Source: Dactylosporangium sp040689395
GTDB lineage: Bacteria; Actinomycetota; Actinomycetes; Mycobacteriales; Micromonosporaceae
Direction: 5' to 3'
DNA length: 64,000 bases
Assembly (NCBI RefSeq): GCF_040689395.1
Contig: NZ_JBFAZX010000001.1
Span: forward strand, 759,359-823,358
The position numbers and the translations under genes were made by a program. Positions 34,390 through 45,088 of the stretch are shown piece by piece (position 1 is the stretch's first letter; the number at the start of each line of letters is the position of its first letter). The notes under the pieces were generated by a model. The model was not told the origin of the DNA. It worked only from the letters and a program-made list of their open reading frames with translations, and did no database searches.

Positions 34390-34779
34390 TTAGTTCGGAT
34401 CGTCGGCGTTGACCATGAAGTGGGCGGCGCGCTCGAGATACTCCCACAGCACCGCCTCGTGCTCGGGCGCGAGCTGGATCGCGTCGACGGCCCGGCGCAT
34501 CTGCCGCAGCCACGCGTCGCGCTCGGCCGAGGCGATCTCGAAGGGCGCGTGCCGCATCCGTAGCCGGGGATGGCCGCGCTGCTCCGAGTAGGTGCCCGGG
34601 CCGCCCCAGTACTGGATCAGGAACAGCCGGAACCGCTCGTTGGCCGGGCCGAGGTCCTCCTCCGGGTACAGCGGCCGGAGGATCGGGTCCTCGGCCACGC
34701 CGGCGTAGAACTCGTCGACGAGCTTGCGGAAGGTCGGCTCGCCGCCGACGAGCTCGTAGAAGTTGTTGGGGGACGTCAC
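34390..34779 (-). CDS. glbO: Truncated haemoglobin, group II (GlbO)
   Basis: A 129-residue haem protein of the trHbO type that binds oxygen and helps cope with oxidative or nitrosative stress. Features: FYELVGGEPTFRKLVDEFYAGVAEDPILRPLYPEEDLGPANERFRLFLIQYWGGPGTYSEQRGHPRLRMRH with the proximal histidine in RMRHAPF, and the WG8 tryptophan region AWLRQMRRAVD. GTG 34779 matches the family start; the frame is open 17 codons further. Position next to an HNH gene and pepN matches Rv2470 in M. tuberculosis. Confidence 0.94.
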   Translation of the reverse strand: MTSPNNFYELVGGEPTFRKLVDEFYAGVAEDPILRPLYPEEDLGPANERFRLFLIQYWGGPGTYSEQRGHPRLRMRHAPFEIASAERDAWLRQMRRAVDAIQLAPEHEAVLWEYLERAAHFMVNADDPN

Positions 34780-34783
34780 ACCA

Positions 34784-36283
34784 TCAACTATGCCGCGCGG
34801 CCTGAGAGGGCGGTGGCGGCGGGAGGCCACCGATCTCAGCGGTGCGCTCGCTAAGGTCGACCGTGCGCTCCGCCGGGTCGGGCATCGACGGCTCCCGGCG
34901 CACCGACGGCCCGGGCGAGGGACGCCGGCGGGGCGGCAGCGGGGCGCGGCCCAGGTCGATGGTGACCTCGCCGAGGTCGTCGATGCCGTCGCGGCGCTCG
35001 GCGGCGCGCTGCTCGGCCGCGACCTGGACCTTGTTGACCGCGATCGCGTCGGCGATGGTGGCCCGCGCCGGCCAGGCGGCGATGATGAGCACCATGGCGG
35101 CGACGCCGCTGATCCCGAAATACCCCACCACGTCCGGCAGCGGGAAGTAGGTCGCCAGCCAGCCGGTGAAGACGATCGCGGCGCCCTGCAGCAGGTGCAC
35201 GCCGCTCTGCATGACGCCGAACGCGCGGGCCCGGAACGACGGCGGCAGGACCTGCACGAACAGCCCGTTGCTGGCCGGCAGCGTGATGGCCAGTGACGCC
35301 CCCGAGAGCACCGTCATGATCACGACGACGACCAGCCCCGGGTCGAACAGTGCCGGCACGAGCGACAGCGGCGTGATGATCGCCACCGGCCGGATCAACG
35401 CGATCCGCCGCTGGGGCCGTAGCAGCCAGGTCACCAGCGCGCTGCCGAACACGAAGCCGCACGCGGCGGCGATCATGATCGTGCCGAACGTGAAGGGGTC
35501 GGCGCGCCCGGTGAGGTGGGCGGCCCACGCCGCGGCGAGGCCCTCGGGCACCACGCCGAAGCAGACCCCGCAGAAGACGATCAGCGCGATGGCCCGCATG
35601 ACCGGCGAGCGGAACACGACCCGGTAGCCGTCGATGGCCTCGCGCACCAGGTTGGTGCGCTGCTCCACCTTCAGGCTCGGCGCCCGCTCCTTGACCACCA
35701 CGGCGACGAGCACCGCGGAGATCGCGAACGTGACCCCGTTGAACAGCAGCGCGGCGGAGTCGTCGACGGCGACCAGCACGGCGCCGAGGGCGTAACCGCC
35801 GATCAGCGCCATCTGGGCGGCGGTGCGGCTCAGCGTGATGCCGGTGACATACTGCTCTCCCTGCAGCAGCCGCGGCAGCAGTGCCGAGCGGGAGCTGTCG
35901 AACGGCGGGCTCAGCAGCGCGTTGCCGAACAGCAGCGCGATGAGCACCCCGGCGGGCGCGTGGGGAAAGGCGGCCAGCACGAGCATGATCCCGGCGCGGA
36001 TGACGTCGCAGCCGATCATGGTGCGGCGATACGGATGGCGCTCCGCCCAGGCCGACAGCAGCGCGCCAAAGCCGAGCCACGGCAGGTAGCTCACGGCGAA
36101 CGCGGCGCCCGAGAGGACCGCCGAGTGCGTCTGGCCGTAGACCACGGCGACGATGGCGGCCCGGGCCACGTTGTCGCCGAGGACCGACTGGGTCTGGGCT
36201 ACGAAGACGGCGGCGAACTCGCGGTTGGCGAGTGTCTCGCGGACGGTGGCAGGGCGCTGGGCGGACTCGTCGGGGTCGGACAC
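34784..36283 (-). CDS. MFS transporter
   Basis: A 499-residue integral membrane protein with about 12 hydrophobic segments, starting at GTG 36283 behind GGAAGGGGG. MFS features are FAAVFVAQTQSVLGDNVARAAIVAVVYG in helix 1 and ERHPYRRTMIGCDVIRAGIMLVLAA in the 2-3 loop. This resembles exporters of the enterobactin/macrolide type (MFS_3). The C-terminal 80 residues are a charged, proline-rich cytosolic tail (PPRRRPSPGPSVRREPSMPDPAERTVD). The substrate cannot be told. The frame is open to 36403, but those codons have no start support. Confidence 0.87.
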   Translation of the reverse strand: MSDPDESAQRPATVRETLANREFAAVFVAQTQSVLGDNVARAAIVAVVYGQTHSAVLSGAAFAVSYLPWLGFGALLSAWAERHPYRRTMIGCDVIRAGIMLVLAAFPHAPAGVLIALLFGNALLSPPFDSSRSALLPRLLQGEQYVTGITLSRTAAQMALIGGYALGAVLVAVDDSAALLFNGVTFAISAVLVAVVVKERAPSLKVEQRTNLVREAIDGYRVVFRSPVMRAIALIVFCGVCFGVVPEGLAAAWAAHLTGRADPFTFGTIMIAAACGFVFGSALVTWLLRPQRRIALIRPVAIITPLSLVPALFDPGLVVVVIMTVLSGASLAITLPASNGLFVQVLPPSFRARAFGVMQSGVHLLQGAAIVFTGWLATYFPLPDVVGYFGISGVAAMVLIIAAWPARATIADAIAVNKVQVAAEQRAAERRDGIDDLGEVTIDLGRAPLPPRRRPSPGPSVRREPSMPDPAERTVDLSERTAEIGGLPPPPPSQAARHS

Positions 36284-36583
36284 CGGCGGAGCCCCCTTCC
36301 CTCGGTCACGACGGCGTAAACGTTCGCGGGCGCGGCCGAACCGGTCATTCCACCACCAAGAGGGGCTAACAGTGGCAGACCGGGATACTGTGCAGCGATG
36401 CACCTGAACGAACGGACGATAACCGACTGACCACCCGACGCGCGACCCTACCCTCTGGGTTGATCACAGATGGCCGCTAGATCGGTCAAGTTCCTCCGTT
36501 CGTTGCAGTGCGGGCTATATGGCCATATCTATTGGATGTTGAGCCACCTCCGGCTGGGGGGTCGATGCCACACGACGGGTCGG
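36284..36583. other. Gap between MFS and MscS genes
   Basis: 300 bp with no recognised gene. It contains a plus-strand TACTGT (36386-36391) six bases before an ATG that opens a 10-codon ORF (36398-36430), and a 12-bp palindrome ATATGGCCATAT at 36517-36528. Confidence 0.45.
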
Positions 36584-37645
36584 TCAGGCGGGGCCGGTTC
36601 GTCTCGCCGGCCCGACCGGCCCGGTCTCGTCGCCTTCGGAGCCCGGGCGGATGTACATGCGCGCCGCGGTGAGGTGGGCGGCGATACCGGCCCGCTCCAG
36701 CGCCTCGGAGAGCCGGCGGCGTAGCTCGCGGCCGACCCGCCACTGCGCCTCGTTCGACGTCTTGACGGTGGTGCGCAGCACCGCGCCGTCGGCGGTGAGC
36801 TGCTCGACGCCGAGCACCTTCGGCGGGTCCATGAAGTCCTCGGCGAAGTCCGGGTCCTCGGCGAACGCGTCGGCCGCCTCGCGCAGCACGGCGGTCGCCT
36901 GCTCGATGGAGACGAACCCGACCGGCACGTCGACGTTCACCACGGCCCAGCCCTGGCTCTTGTTGCCCACGCGGACGATCTCGCCGTTGCGCACGTACCA
37001 GACCACGCCCGCGCCGTCGCGGATCGTGGTGATCCGCAGTCCGACCGCCTCGACCGTCCCTGTCGTCGCGCCGACGTCGACCACGTCGCCCACGCCGTAC
37101 TGATCCTCCAGGAGCATGAACAGGCCGGCGATGAAGTCCTTGACCAGGTTCTGCGCGCCGAAGCCGATCGCGAGGCCGGCGATGCCGGCGCTGGCCAGCA
37201 GCGGACCGAGGTTGATCCCGATCTCGCCGAGCACCAGCATCGTCGCGATCGTGAAAACCACCACGGAGGCGATACTGCGCAGCACCGAGCCGAGCGCCCG
37301 GGCGCGCTGGATGCGCCGCTCGGAGGGCAGCGCGAGTCCGTTGGGCAGCGCGAGTGCGCCGGGTAGCCGGTTACGCAGCGGCCGCAGCAGCGAGCCACCC
37401 GATTCGTTGTCGGATATCGTGTGCTTGATCAGCCGGTCGACGGCCCGGTGGATGAGTGCCCGGATGACGAACGCCACCAATATGATGATCACGATTGTCA
37501 CCGGCTTGACGATCACCCAGTAGCTACTCTCGGCGAGCCACTTGTTCTTCGTCTGGTCCCAGATGAAATCGCACAAGCCGCTCTTGTCCGCGCAGCTCGG
37601 TTCGGGGTTGGGCGTTTCGAGGGGCATCGCCAGAGGGCTGATCAC
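36584..37645 (-). CDS. Small-conductance mechanosensitive channel (MscS family)
   Basis: A 353-residue pressure-release channel. There are three hydrophobic spans: PVTIVIIILVAFVIRALIH, LRSIASVVVFTIATMLVLGEIG, and the pore helix LLASAGIAGLAIGFGAQNLVKDFIAGLFMLLED, typical of MscS TM3. The beta domain VGDVVDVGATTGTVEAVGLRITTIRDGAGVVWYVRNGEI follows. GTG 37645 has AGGAG five bases upstream. ATG 37627 is an alternative. No operon partner. Confidence 0.93.
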   Translation of the reverse strand: MISPLAMPLETPNPEPSCADKSGLCDFIWDQTKNKWLAESSYWVIVKPVTIVIIILVAFVIRALIHRAVDRLIKHTISDNESGGSLLRPLRNRLPGALALPNGLALPSERRIQRARALGSVLRSIASVVVFTIATMLVLGEIGINLGPLLASAGIAGLAIGFGAQNLVKDFIAGLFMLLEDQYGVGDVVDVGATTGTVEAVGLRITTIRDGAGVVWYVRNGEIVRVGNKSQGWAVVNVDVPVGFVSIEQATAVLREAADAFAEDPDFAEDFMDPPKVLGVEQLTADGAVLRTTVKTSNEAQWRVGRELRRRLSEALERAGIAAHLTAARMYIRPGSEGDETGPVGPARRTGPA

Positions 37646-37861
37646 GAAGCTCCTAGCAGCAAACCGGTGCGAACCGGGATAAGCCCGCACAAAGGTCCGA
37701 GGGGAGCGGGTGAAGGTTCACCCGCCGGCCGCAAATAGTACGTGCAATCCGAGGATCTATCGGGGACGATTAGCCCACGGACCACTGCCGGTGGGCCCGT
37801 GACGGGACCACTCATGGCCATTTCCAGGGAGACTTCGCTTCACGTAACTAGGGGGACGGCG

Positions 37862-38404
37862 ATGCCTGACATACGACCCGCACGAGTATCGGGTGCGCTG
37901 GTACTCAACGCCACCTACGAGCCGCTGTGTGTCGTGTCTGTCAGACGTGCCACCATCCTGGTCCTGACGTCGAAGGCCGTGTGCGTCGCCGACGGTGACG
38001 GGATCCTCCACAGTGCGACGGACGAGCTGCCGGTCCCCTCTGTGGTCCGGCTCACCCGCTACGTCCGGGTGCCGTATCGCACACACATAGGCCTCTCCCG
38101 ACGCGGCATATTCGCCCGCGACGGATGGCGTTGCGCCTACTGCCGCGGCCCGGCCGAGACCATCGACCACGTGATGCCACGCAGCCGGGGCGGGCGGCAC
38201 GCCTGGGAGAACGTCGTCGCCGCCTGCGCCCGCTGCAACCACACCAAGGGTGACAAAACGCCAGCCGAACTCGGCTGGCGTTTGTATACCAGCCCCATCG
38301 CGCCGAAAGGCGTCGCGTGGCGGGTGCTCGGCCACCGCACCCCCGACCCGCGCTGGGCCGACTGGCTCGACCTGCCGGGCGACGAGCTCCCGCAGGCCGC
38401 CTGA
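37862..38404 (+). CDS. HNH endonuclease family protein
   Basis: A 180-residue protein with an N-terminal beta region (VLNATYEPLCVVSVRRATILVLTSKAVCVAD) and a zinc-type HNH domain. The domain reads FARDGWRCAYCRGPAETIDHVMPRSRGGRHAWENVVAACARCNHTKGDKTPAELG, with CxxC pairs and the DH-N-H active site. This is the conserved actinobacterial HNH protein next to glbO and pepN (Rv2469c in M. tuberculosis). Its biological substrate is unknown. The frame is open from 37742, but GGGGGAC before ATG 37862 and family length support this start. Confidence 0.92.
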   Translation: MPDIRPARVSGALVLNATYEPLCVVSVRRATILVLTSKAVCVADGDGILHSATDELPVPSVVRLTRYVRVPYRTHIGLSRRGIFARDGWRCAYCRGPAETIDHVMPRSRGGRHAWENVVAACARCNHTKGDKTPAELGWRLYTSPIAPKGVAWRVLGHRTPDPRWADWLDLPGDELPQAA

Positions 38405-38605
38405 GCTTCCGGGCGGGTCCACCCGCGGTGTGAGGCCACTCACGTGTCTCGGCATACTGGCATGGGAGGCCCATGCCGGTGACGGGCATGTCGTTACGAG
38501 GCTTCGCCGTGGCGTAGATCTGGTCGGACACCCCCGGCAATCGGCTGGTCATGACCGCCCGCTAACGTGAAGCCGGTCTTTTAGTCCCTTCGACGCCTGG
38601 GGGCG

Positions 38606-38920
38606 TTGAGCTTGTCCATCATCGAGACGACGCTGATCTTCGCCGGGATTCCGGTAGCGGTCATCCTGCTCATCGCGGGCGCCGTCTACGCGGGAGGTTC
38701 CCGCCGTAGCAAGCGCTACCGGCCCGGACGGCCGTTCGAGTTCACGCCCGTCTGGTTCCTCTCCGCGCCCGAGCAGCTGGCCAAGGCGGCGAACGCCCGC
38801 GAGCTCACCGGTGCGCGGCGAGCGGAACTGACCACAGGCGGCGATGCCTCCACCGTGACCGAGTGGTCCGGCGACAAGGCCCAGCCGCATGTCATCGGAG
38901 GCGCAAGTGACCGGTGGTAA
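38606..38920 (+). CDS. Small single-span membrane protein
   Basis: A 104-residue protein starting at TTG (38606, or TTG 38612). One N-terminal span, IETTLIFAGIPVAVILLIAGAVYAGG, is followed by a basic cytosolic stretch (SRRSKRYRPGRPFEFTPVWFLSAPEQL). I do not know a function. It overlaps the DUF5130 gene by 14 bp, so the two are cotranscribed and may work together at the membrane. Confidence 0.75.
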   Translation: MSLSIIETTLIFAGIPVAVILLIAGAVYAGGSRRSKRYRPGRPFEFTPVWFLSAPEQLAKAANARELTGARRAELTTGGDASTVTEWSGDKAQPHVIGGASDRW

Positions 38921-39311
38921 CCCGGCTGCCCACAGGGGCCAGCCCGAAGTCCTCAACGGCCCGTTCACCACGCGCCAGCTGCTGCGTCTCGACGAGGCGC
39001 TACGCCTGGCCGACTCGTCGACCGGGCTGACGTTCAGCATCTACGTCGGCGACCTCGAGGAGCCGGTCCGCGCCTACACGGAGAAGCTGCACGGCCAGCT
39101 GGCCGACCCGCCGCACTCCGTGCTCATCGCGCTCTCCCCGAACCAGCGCCAGCTCGAGATCGTCACCGGTGGCGAGGCCCGGCGCCGGCTGCCGGACCGT
39201 GCGGCCAAGCTCGCGGCCCTGTCGATGGCCGCGGCCTTCGGTGGCGGCGACCTCGCCGGCGGCCTGGTCTCCGGCCTGGCTCAGCTCGCCGACCACGCCG
39301 GCCGGCACTGA
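38907..39311 (+). CDS. DUF5130 family protein
   Basis: A 134-residue protein with the DUF5130/TPM-like pattern: PFTTRQLLRLDEALRLADSSTGLTFSIYVGDLEEPVRAYTEKLHGQLADP, then VLIALSPNQRQLEIVTGGEARRRLPDRAAKLAALSMAAAFGGGDLAGGLVSGLAQLADHAG. This class is found next to pepN in actinobacteria (Rv2468c region). The GTG at 38907 has GGAGG five bases before it, better than the ATG at 38889. Function unknown. Confidence 0.85.
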   Translation: MTGGNPAAHRGQPEVLNGPFTTRQLLRLDEALRLADSSTGLTFSIYVGDLEEPVRAYTEKLHGQLADPPHSVLIALSPNQRQLEIVTGGEARRRLPDRAAKLAALSMAAAFGGGDLAGGLVSGLAQLADHAGRH

Positions 39312-39326
39312 CCCAGCGCAGACGCG

Positions 39327-39362
39327 AAGCGGCGCGCGCCCCGTCCGGGACGCGCGCCGCTT
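39327..39362. terminator. Bidirectional terminator DUF5130 / pepN
   Basis: AAGCGGCGCGCG pairs with CGCGCGCCGCTT across 12 bases, followed by TTTCTTT on the plus strand. It sits in the 61-bp gap between convergent genes. Confidence 0.85.
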
Positions 39363-39372
39363 TCTTTCGCTC

Positions 39373-41916
<2,544 letters not shown>

Positions 41917-42101
41917 GTGTCGTCTCCTGTCGTTTCGCTGTGGCCGTCCCCGTCGACGGCGTCACACCGAGTGTTCCATGTTCCCGGAGGACACTGGGGG
42001 AGTGGCCCAGGTCACTCACGTGTGAAGTGGTACGCACCGGGAGGGCTGCGTAAGGATCGGAACTGATTTCCGACTCTTTCACTAGTGAGGTGGTCACCGT
42101 C

Positions 42102-42731
42102 ATGGCCGAAGACCGCGTCATCGCCGACATGTGGTTCGACCCGCGCTGCCCGTGGGCCTGGATCACTTCCCGCTGGCTGCTGGAGGTGGAGCAGGTCCGC
42201 CCCGTGCACGTGCGTTTCCATGTCATGAGCCTGTCGATCCTGAACGAGGGCCGTGACGACCTTCCCGAGCGATACAAGGAGGGTCTGGCAAAGGGTTGGG
42301 GGCCGGTTCGCGTGGCGATCGCCGCCGAGCAGAAGTTCGGCAATGAGGTGCTTCGTCCGTTTTACACCGCGCTCGGCACCCGCATCCACCACGAGAAGCA
42401 GGAGCTCTCCGACGAGCTCTACCGCTCGGCCCTCGCCGAGGCCGGCCTTCCGGCGGATCTCGCCGAGTTCGCCGAGTCGACCGAGTATGACGAGAAGCTG
42501 CGCGAGAGCCACTTCGCCGGGATGAACCCGGTGGGGATGGACGTGGGCACGCCGGTCATCCACGTGCCGGGGCCGGACGGCAAGATCATCGCGTTCTTCG
42601 GGCCCGTCGTCACCCCCAAGCCACGGGGTGAGGCGGCCGGTCGCCTGTGGGACGGCACGCTGCTGGTCGCCGGCACGCCCGGCTTCTACGAGATCAAGCG
42701 CACCCGTGAGCTGGGGCCCATCTTCGACTGA
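42102..42731 (+). CDS. DsbA-family mycothiol-dependent reductase, Rv2466c-like (CPWA)
   Basis: A 209-residue thioredoxin-fold protein closely like Rv2466c of M. tuberculosis, a mycothiol/mycoredoxin-1-dependent reductase. Shared blocks are ADMWFDPRCPWAWITSRWLLEVE, VRFHVMSLSILNEGRDDLPE, AIAAEQKFG and MDVGTPVIHV. The active site here is Cys16-Pro-Trp-Ala19: the second cysteine of the CPWC motif known from Rv2466c is replaced by alanine, giving a monothiol centre. ATG 42102 has GAGGTGG upstream; GTG 42090 is also possible. Confidence 0.9.
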   Translation: MAEDRVIADMWFDPRCPWAWITSRWLLEVEQVRPVHVRFHVMSLSILNEGRDDLPERYKEGLAKGWGPVRVAIAAEQKFGNEVLRPFYTALGTRIHHEKQELSDELYRSALAEAGLPADLAEFAESTEYDEKLRESHFAGMNPVGMDVGTPVIHVPGPDGKIIAFFGPVVTPKPRGEAAGRLWDGTLLVAGTPGFYEIKRTRELGPIFD

Positions 42732-42744
42732 GGTGCGTTAGGAG

Positions 42745-42750
42745 TAGCCT
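42745..42750 (+). promoter_or_regulatory. -10 hexamer TAGCCT, leaderless start
   Basis: TAGCCT followed by 8 bases and GTG 42759; no Shine-Dalgarno sequence between them. Confidence 0.45.
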
Positions 42751-42758
42751 GCCTACTC

Positions 42759-43142
42759 GTGCGGCGGTTCTTCACACCCCGGTGGGTGCTCGGCCACACC
42801 CTGGCGCTCGCCGGGGTGGCCGTCTGCCTGTTCGCGGGTCGCTGGCAGTATCAGCGGGCCACCGCCGGCAATGTGCTCAGCTGGGCGTATACCGTCCAGT
42901 GGCCGCTCTTCGCGCTTTTCGTGGTCTTCCTGTGGGTGCGCGCGATCCGCGACGCCCGGGGCGGGAGCACGCCCCGGGCGGCTCCGCAGCCGCTGCGCCC
43001 GCCGCTGCGCCCGCCGGTGAGCCGGGCACCCGCCGCGCCGGCGGTGAGCGACGAGGATGATCCGGAGCTCGCGCAGTACAACCGGATGCTCGCCTGGCTC
43101 GCGGCCGACCCCGACCGCCGTCCGAGCGACTTTCCGGGATGA
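42759..43142 (+). CDS. Two-span membrane protein, unknown function
   Basis: A 127-residue protein with two hydrophobic segments (LGHTLALAGVAVCLFAGRW and WPLFALFVVFLWVRAI). The first part resembles the N-terminus of SURF1-like proteins (FTPRWVLGHTLALAGVAVCLFAGRWQYQR), but the rest does not fit. The tail is proline-rich and ends with the acidic DEDDPELAQYNRMLAWLAADPDRRP. It precedes a DUF3817 gene and is probably in an operon with it. Confidence 0.75.
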   Translation: MRRFFTPRWVLGHTLALAGVAVCLFAGRWQYQRATAGNVLSWAYTVQWPLFALFVVFLWVRAIRDARGGSTPRAAPQPLRPPLRPPVSRAPAAPAVSDEDDPELAQYNRMLAWLAADPDRRPSDFPG

Positions 43143-43188
43143 CCTGACCGGCCAGAGACGGACGAGACCGACACCAGGGATGAACCAG

Positions 43189-43515
43189 ATGAACCTCAAC
43201 CCCGCACTCACCCGCTACCGGGTCGTCGCCTGGATCGTCGGCGTGCTGCTGATTGTGCTCACGGTGGGCACTGTGCTGAAGTACACCACCGACGACGAGA
43301 CGATCGTCGCCCTGGTCGGGCCGGCGCATGGCTTCCTGTACATGCTCTACCTGGTGCTCGCCGCCGACCTGGCCCGCCGGGCGCGCTGGCGGCTTCCGTT
43401 CACGGTGTTGGTGCTGCTGGCCGGCACCGTGCCGTTCCTGTCCTTCTTCGCCGAGCGGGTCGTGACCCGCCGGGTCCGCTCGGCGTTCTCCCTCGCGACG
43501 TCCGGGACACCCTGA
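43189..43515 (+). CDS. DUF3817 membrane protein
   Basis: A 108-residue protein with three hydrophobic spans: YRVVAWIVGVLLIVLTVGTVLKY, AHGFLYMLYLVLAADLARRA and FTVLVLLAGTVPFLSFFAERVV. The pattern GPAHGFLYMLYL is the mark of DUF3817. ATG 43189 has AGGGA eight bases upstream and is preferred over ATG 43180. Function unknown; the family is common in actinobacteria. Confidence 0.88.
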   Translation: MNLNPALTRYRVVAWIVGVLLIVLTVGTVLKYTTDDETIVALVGPAHGFLYMLYLVLAADLARRARWRLPFTVLVLLAGTVPFLSFFAERVVTRRVRSAFSLATSGTP

Positions 43516-43521
43516 CCGAGC

Positions 43522-43650
43522 AGGCATCTGCGCGACAGAACCGCTCCTTCGGATGGCGCGTGCCGTTTCCTGGAAACGCACAGCCGGTGCGACACCGGCG
43601 CGAACGGGTGGCGTTGCAATTCGCGACAGACACCCTCTGGGAGAGGCCGA
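43522..43650 (+). ncRNA. Candidate structured leader RNA, class unknown
   Basis: The 139-nt gap before the 60-residue ORF can fold into successive hairpins: TCTG-5-CAGA (43527-43539); GTTT-5-AAAC flanked by TGC/GCA (43561-43580); CCGGTG-3-CACCGG (43584-43598); CGCGAA-15-TTCGCG (43600-43626); and CTCT-3-AGAG (43635-43645), which covers the likely ribosome site GGGAGAGG. The third hairpin resembles the GGTGCGAnnCC element of cobalamin riboswitches, but the GCCACTG part is missing. Inference only. Confidence 0.35.
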
Positions 43651-43654
43651 CGCG

Positions 43655-43837
43655 ATGACCGAGACCTGCTGGAGCGTCCAGGAGCGGACCTGGAAGGACG
43701 AACTGCCCGAGCTGCCCGACGAGGTGAGCGCGCTGCTCGCCCCACCCGTCGTGGTGTGCGCTTCGGGGCTGTCCCGCGGCGCGCGCAGCCGCACTGCGGG
43801 ACGGGCGGTCCCCCGTGCCGCGGCCCGGGTCGGCTGA
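43655..43837 (+). CDS. 60-residue protein, unknown
   Basis: Short ORF behind GGGAGAGG. It begins MTETCWSVQERTWKDELPELPDEVSALLAPPVVVCASG with two cysteines and ends in an Arg/Ala-rich tail. The first 35 residues have a protein-like composition; the tail looks like random high-GC coding. I know no family. The hairpin-rich leader ahead suggests regulated translation. Confidence 0.45.
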   Translation: MTETCWSVQERTWKDELPELPDEVSALLAPPVVVCASGLSRGARSRTAGRAVPRAAARVG

Positions 43838-43841
43838 CCTA

Positions 43842-43847
43842 TAGCGT
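43842..43847 (+). promoter_or_regulatory. -10 hexamer TAGCGT, leaderless start
   Basis: TAGCGT (within TATAGCGT) followed by 7 bases and ATG 43855 of the DUF1015 gene. Confidence 0.5.
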
Positions 43848-43854
43848 TTGCCTC

Positions 43855-45033
43855 ATGACGGTTGCGCACCCGATCGCCCACGCCTGGCTCTCCACCGGAG
43901 GGACCGGAGCGCAGAACTACGACGAGTTCGCCGACGACGCGGAGATCACCGCGATCATCGCCGCGAACCCCGCCAGCGCCCTGGCCGTGGAGATGCCGCA
44001 CCGGGCCCCGCAGAGCATCGGCCGCCCGTTCCTGGACTGCCTGCCCGACGCGGTCGAGCGGCTGCGCGCGGCGAAGGAGGAGGGCCACTACGCCCCCGCC
44101 TCGGACGTCGTGGTGCTCTACCGGATCACCGCGTCCGATGGCGCCCGCGCCTACGGCCTGTGGTGCATGGTCGACACCGACCAGATCTCGACCAGCGCCG
44201 ACGAGCCCGGTGCGGTGATCCGCAACGAGGACGTGTTCATCGAGAAGGTCCGCGAGCGGGTCGCGCTCGCCGAGGCCACCGGCCACCTGCTCTCGCCCGT
44301 CCTGCTGCTGCAGACCGCCCGCGGCGAGGCCCTGCACGCGGCGCTGGCGCAGGCCGTCGCCGAAGCGGGTAGCCCCGCCGTCACCGACCTCGACCCGTCC
44401 GGCCGCGCCCACGAGGTCTGGGCCGTCGGCGCCGGCGCCACCCGCGACCGGCTGCTGGCGCTGGCCGGCGGCGGCGAGCTCGTCGTCGCCGACGGAAACC
44501 ACCGCAGCCTCGCCGCGCAGACCGCCGGCTACACGCGATTCCTGGCCGTCATCACCACCCCGGAGTCGGTGGCGATCCAGCCGTACAACCGGCTCGTCTC
44601 GGAACTGCCGGGCCAGCTGGAAGGCCTCGACCTGCGACCGCTGACCGGCCCGGCCGGCGTGCCGGCCACCGGCGGCCGCGTGCACCTGTACACCCGCGAC
44701 GGCGCCTGGTCGGCCGCCCTGCCCCGGGTCGAAGGGGCGAACGTCGTGGACAACCTCGACCACGCCCTCGTCGAGCGGCGGCTGTTCGCCGAGGCCCTCG
44801 GCCTGGAGCCGGGCGACAAGCGGATCACGTACGTCGGCGGCGACTACCCGGCCGAGTGGCTGCGCGGTGAGGTCGACGCCGGCCGGGCCGAGCTGGCCGT
44901 GCTCATCGCGCCGGTGACCGTCGAGGACTTCGTGGCGGTCAACCTGGCCCGCCAGAAGATGCCGCGCAAGAGCACCTGGTTCACGCCGAAGGCGAGGGCC
45001 GGTCTGGTCGTCGCGCAGCTCGATTCGTTCTAG
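43855..45033 (+). CDS. DUF1015 family protein
   Basis: A 392-residue protein of the DUF1015 family, recognised by NYDEFADDAEITAIIAANPASALAVEMPHR, VVLYRITASDGARAYGLWCMVDTDQ, the central VVADGNHRSLAAQ (the conserved DGHHR-like motif) and FMPKKSTWF-like KMPRKSTWFTPKARAGLVV at the end. Its biochemical role is not established. The start follows a -10 hexamer by 7 bases. A small membrane protein gene follows. Confidence 0.9.
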   Translation: MTVAHPIAHAWLSTGGTGAQNYDEFADDAEITAIIAANPASALAVEMPHRAPQSIGRPFLDCLPDAVERLRAAKEEGHYAPASDVVVLYRITASDGARAYGLWCMVDTDQISTSADEPGAVIRNEDVFIEKVRERVALAEATGHLLSPVLLLQTARGEALHAALAQAVAEAGSPAVTDLDPSGRAHEVWAVGAGATRDRLLALAGGGELVVADGNHRSLAAQTAGYTRFLAVITTPESVAIQPYNRLVSELPGQLEGLDLRPLTGPAGVPATGGRVHLYTRDGAWSAALPRVEGANVVDNLDHALVERRLFAEALGLEPGDKRITYVGGDYPAEWLRGEVDAGRAELAVLIAPVTVEDFVAVNLARQKMPRKSTWFTPKARAGLVVAQLDSF

Positions 45034-45088
45034 TCACCCGATCGTGATACACACTAGGCCGCTGACCTTCCGGGCCTGGGGTGTGCAC

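Noticed and set aside
36517..36528. Palindrome ATATGGCCATAT
   Set aside because: Symmetric, but not near any promoter or start; a 12-bp palindrome alone is weak evidence.
36470..36724. 84-codon ORF opposite the MscS gene end
   Set aside because: Starts behind no ribosome site, becomes Arg/Gly-rich shadow sequence inside the MscS gene, and matches no family.
43561..43645. Cobalamin riboswitch
   Set aside because: Only the GGTGCGAnnCC stem resembles it. The GCCACTG box and the downstream GACC element are not there, and the downstream genes are not B12-related.
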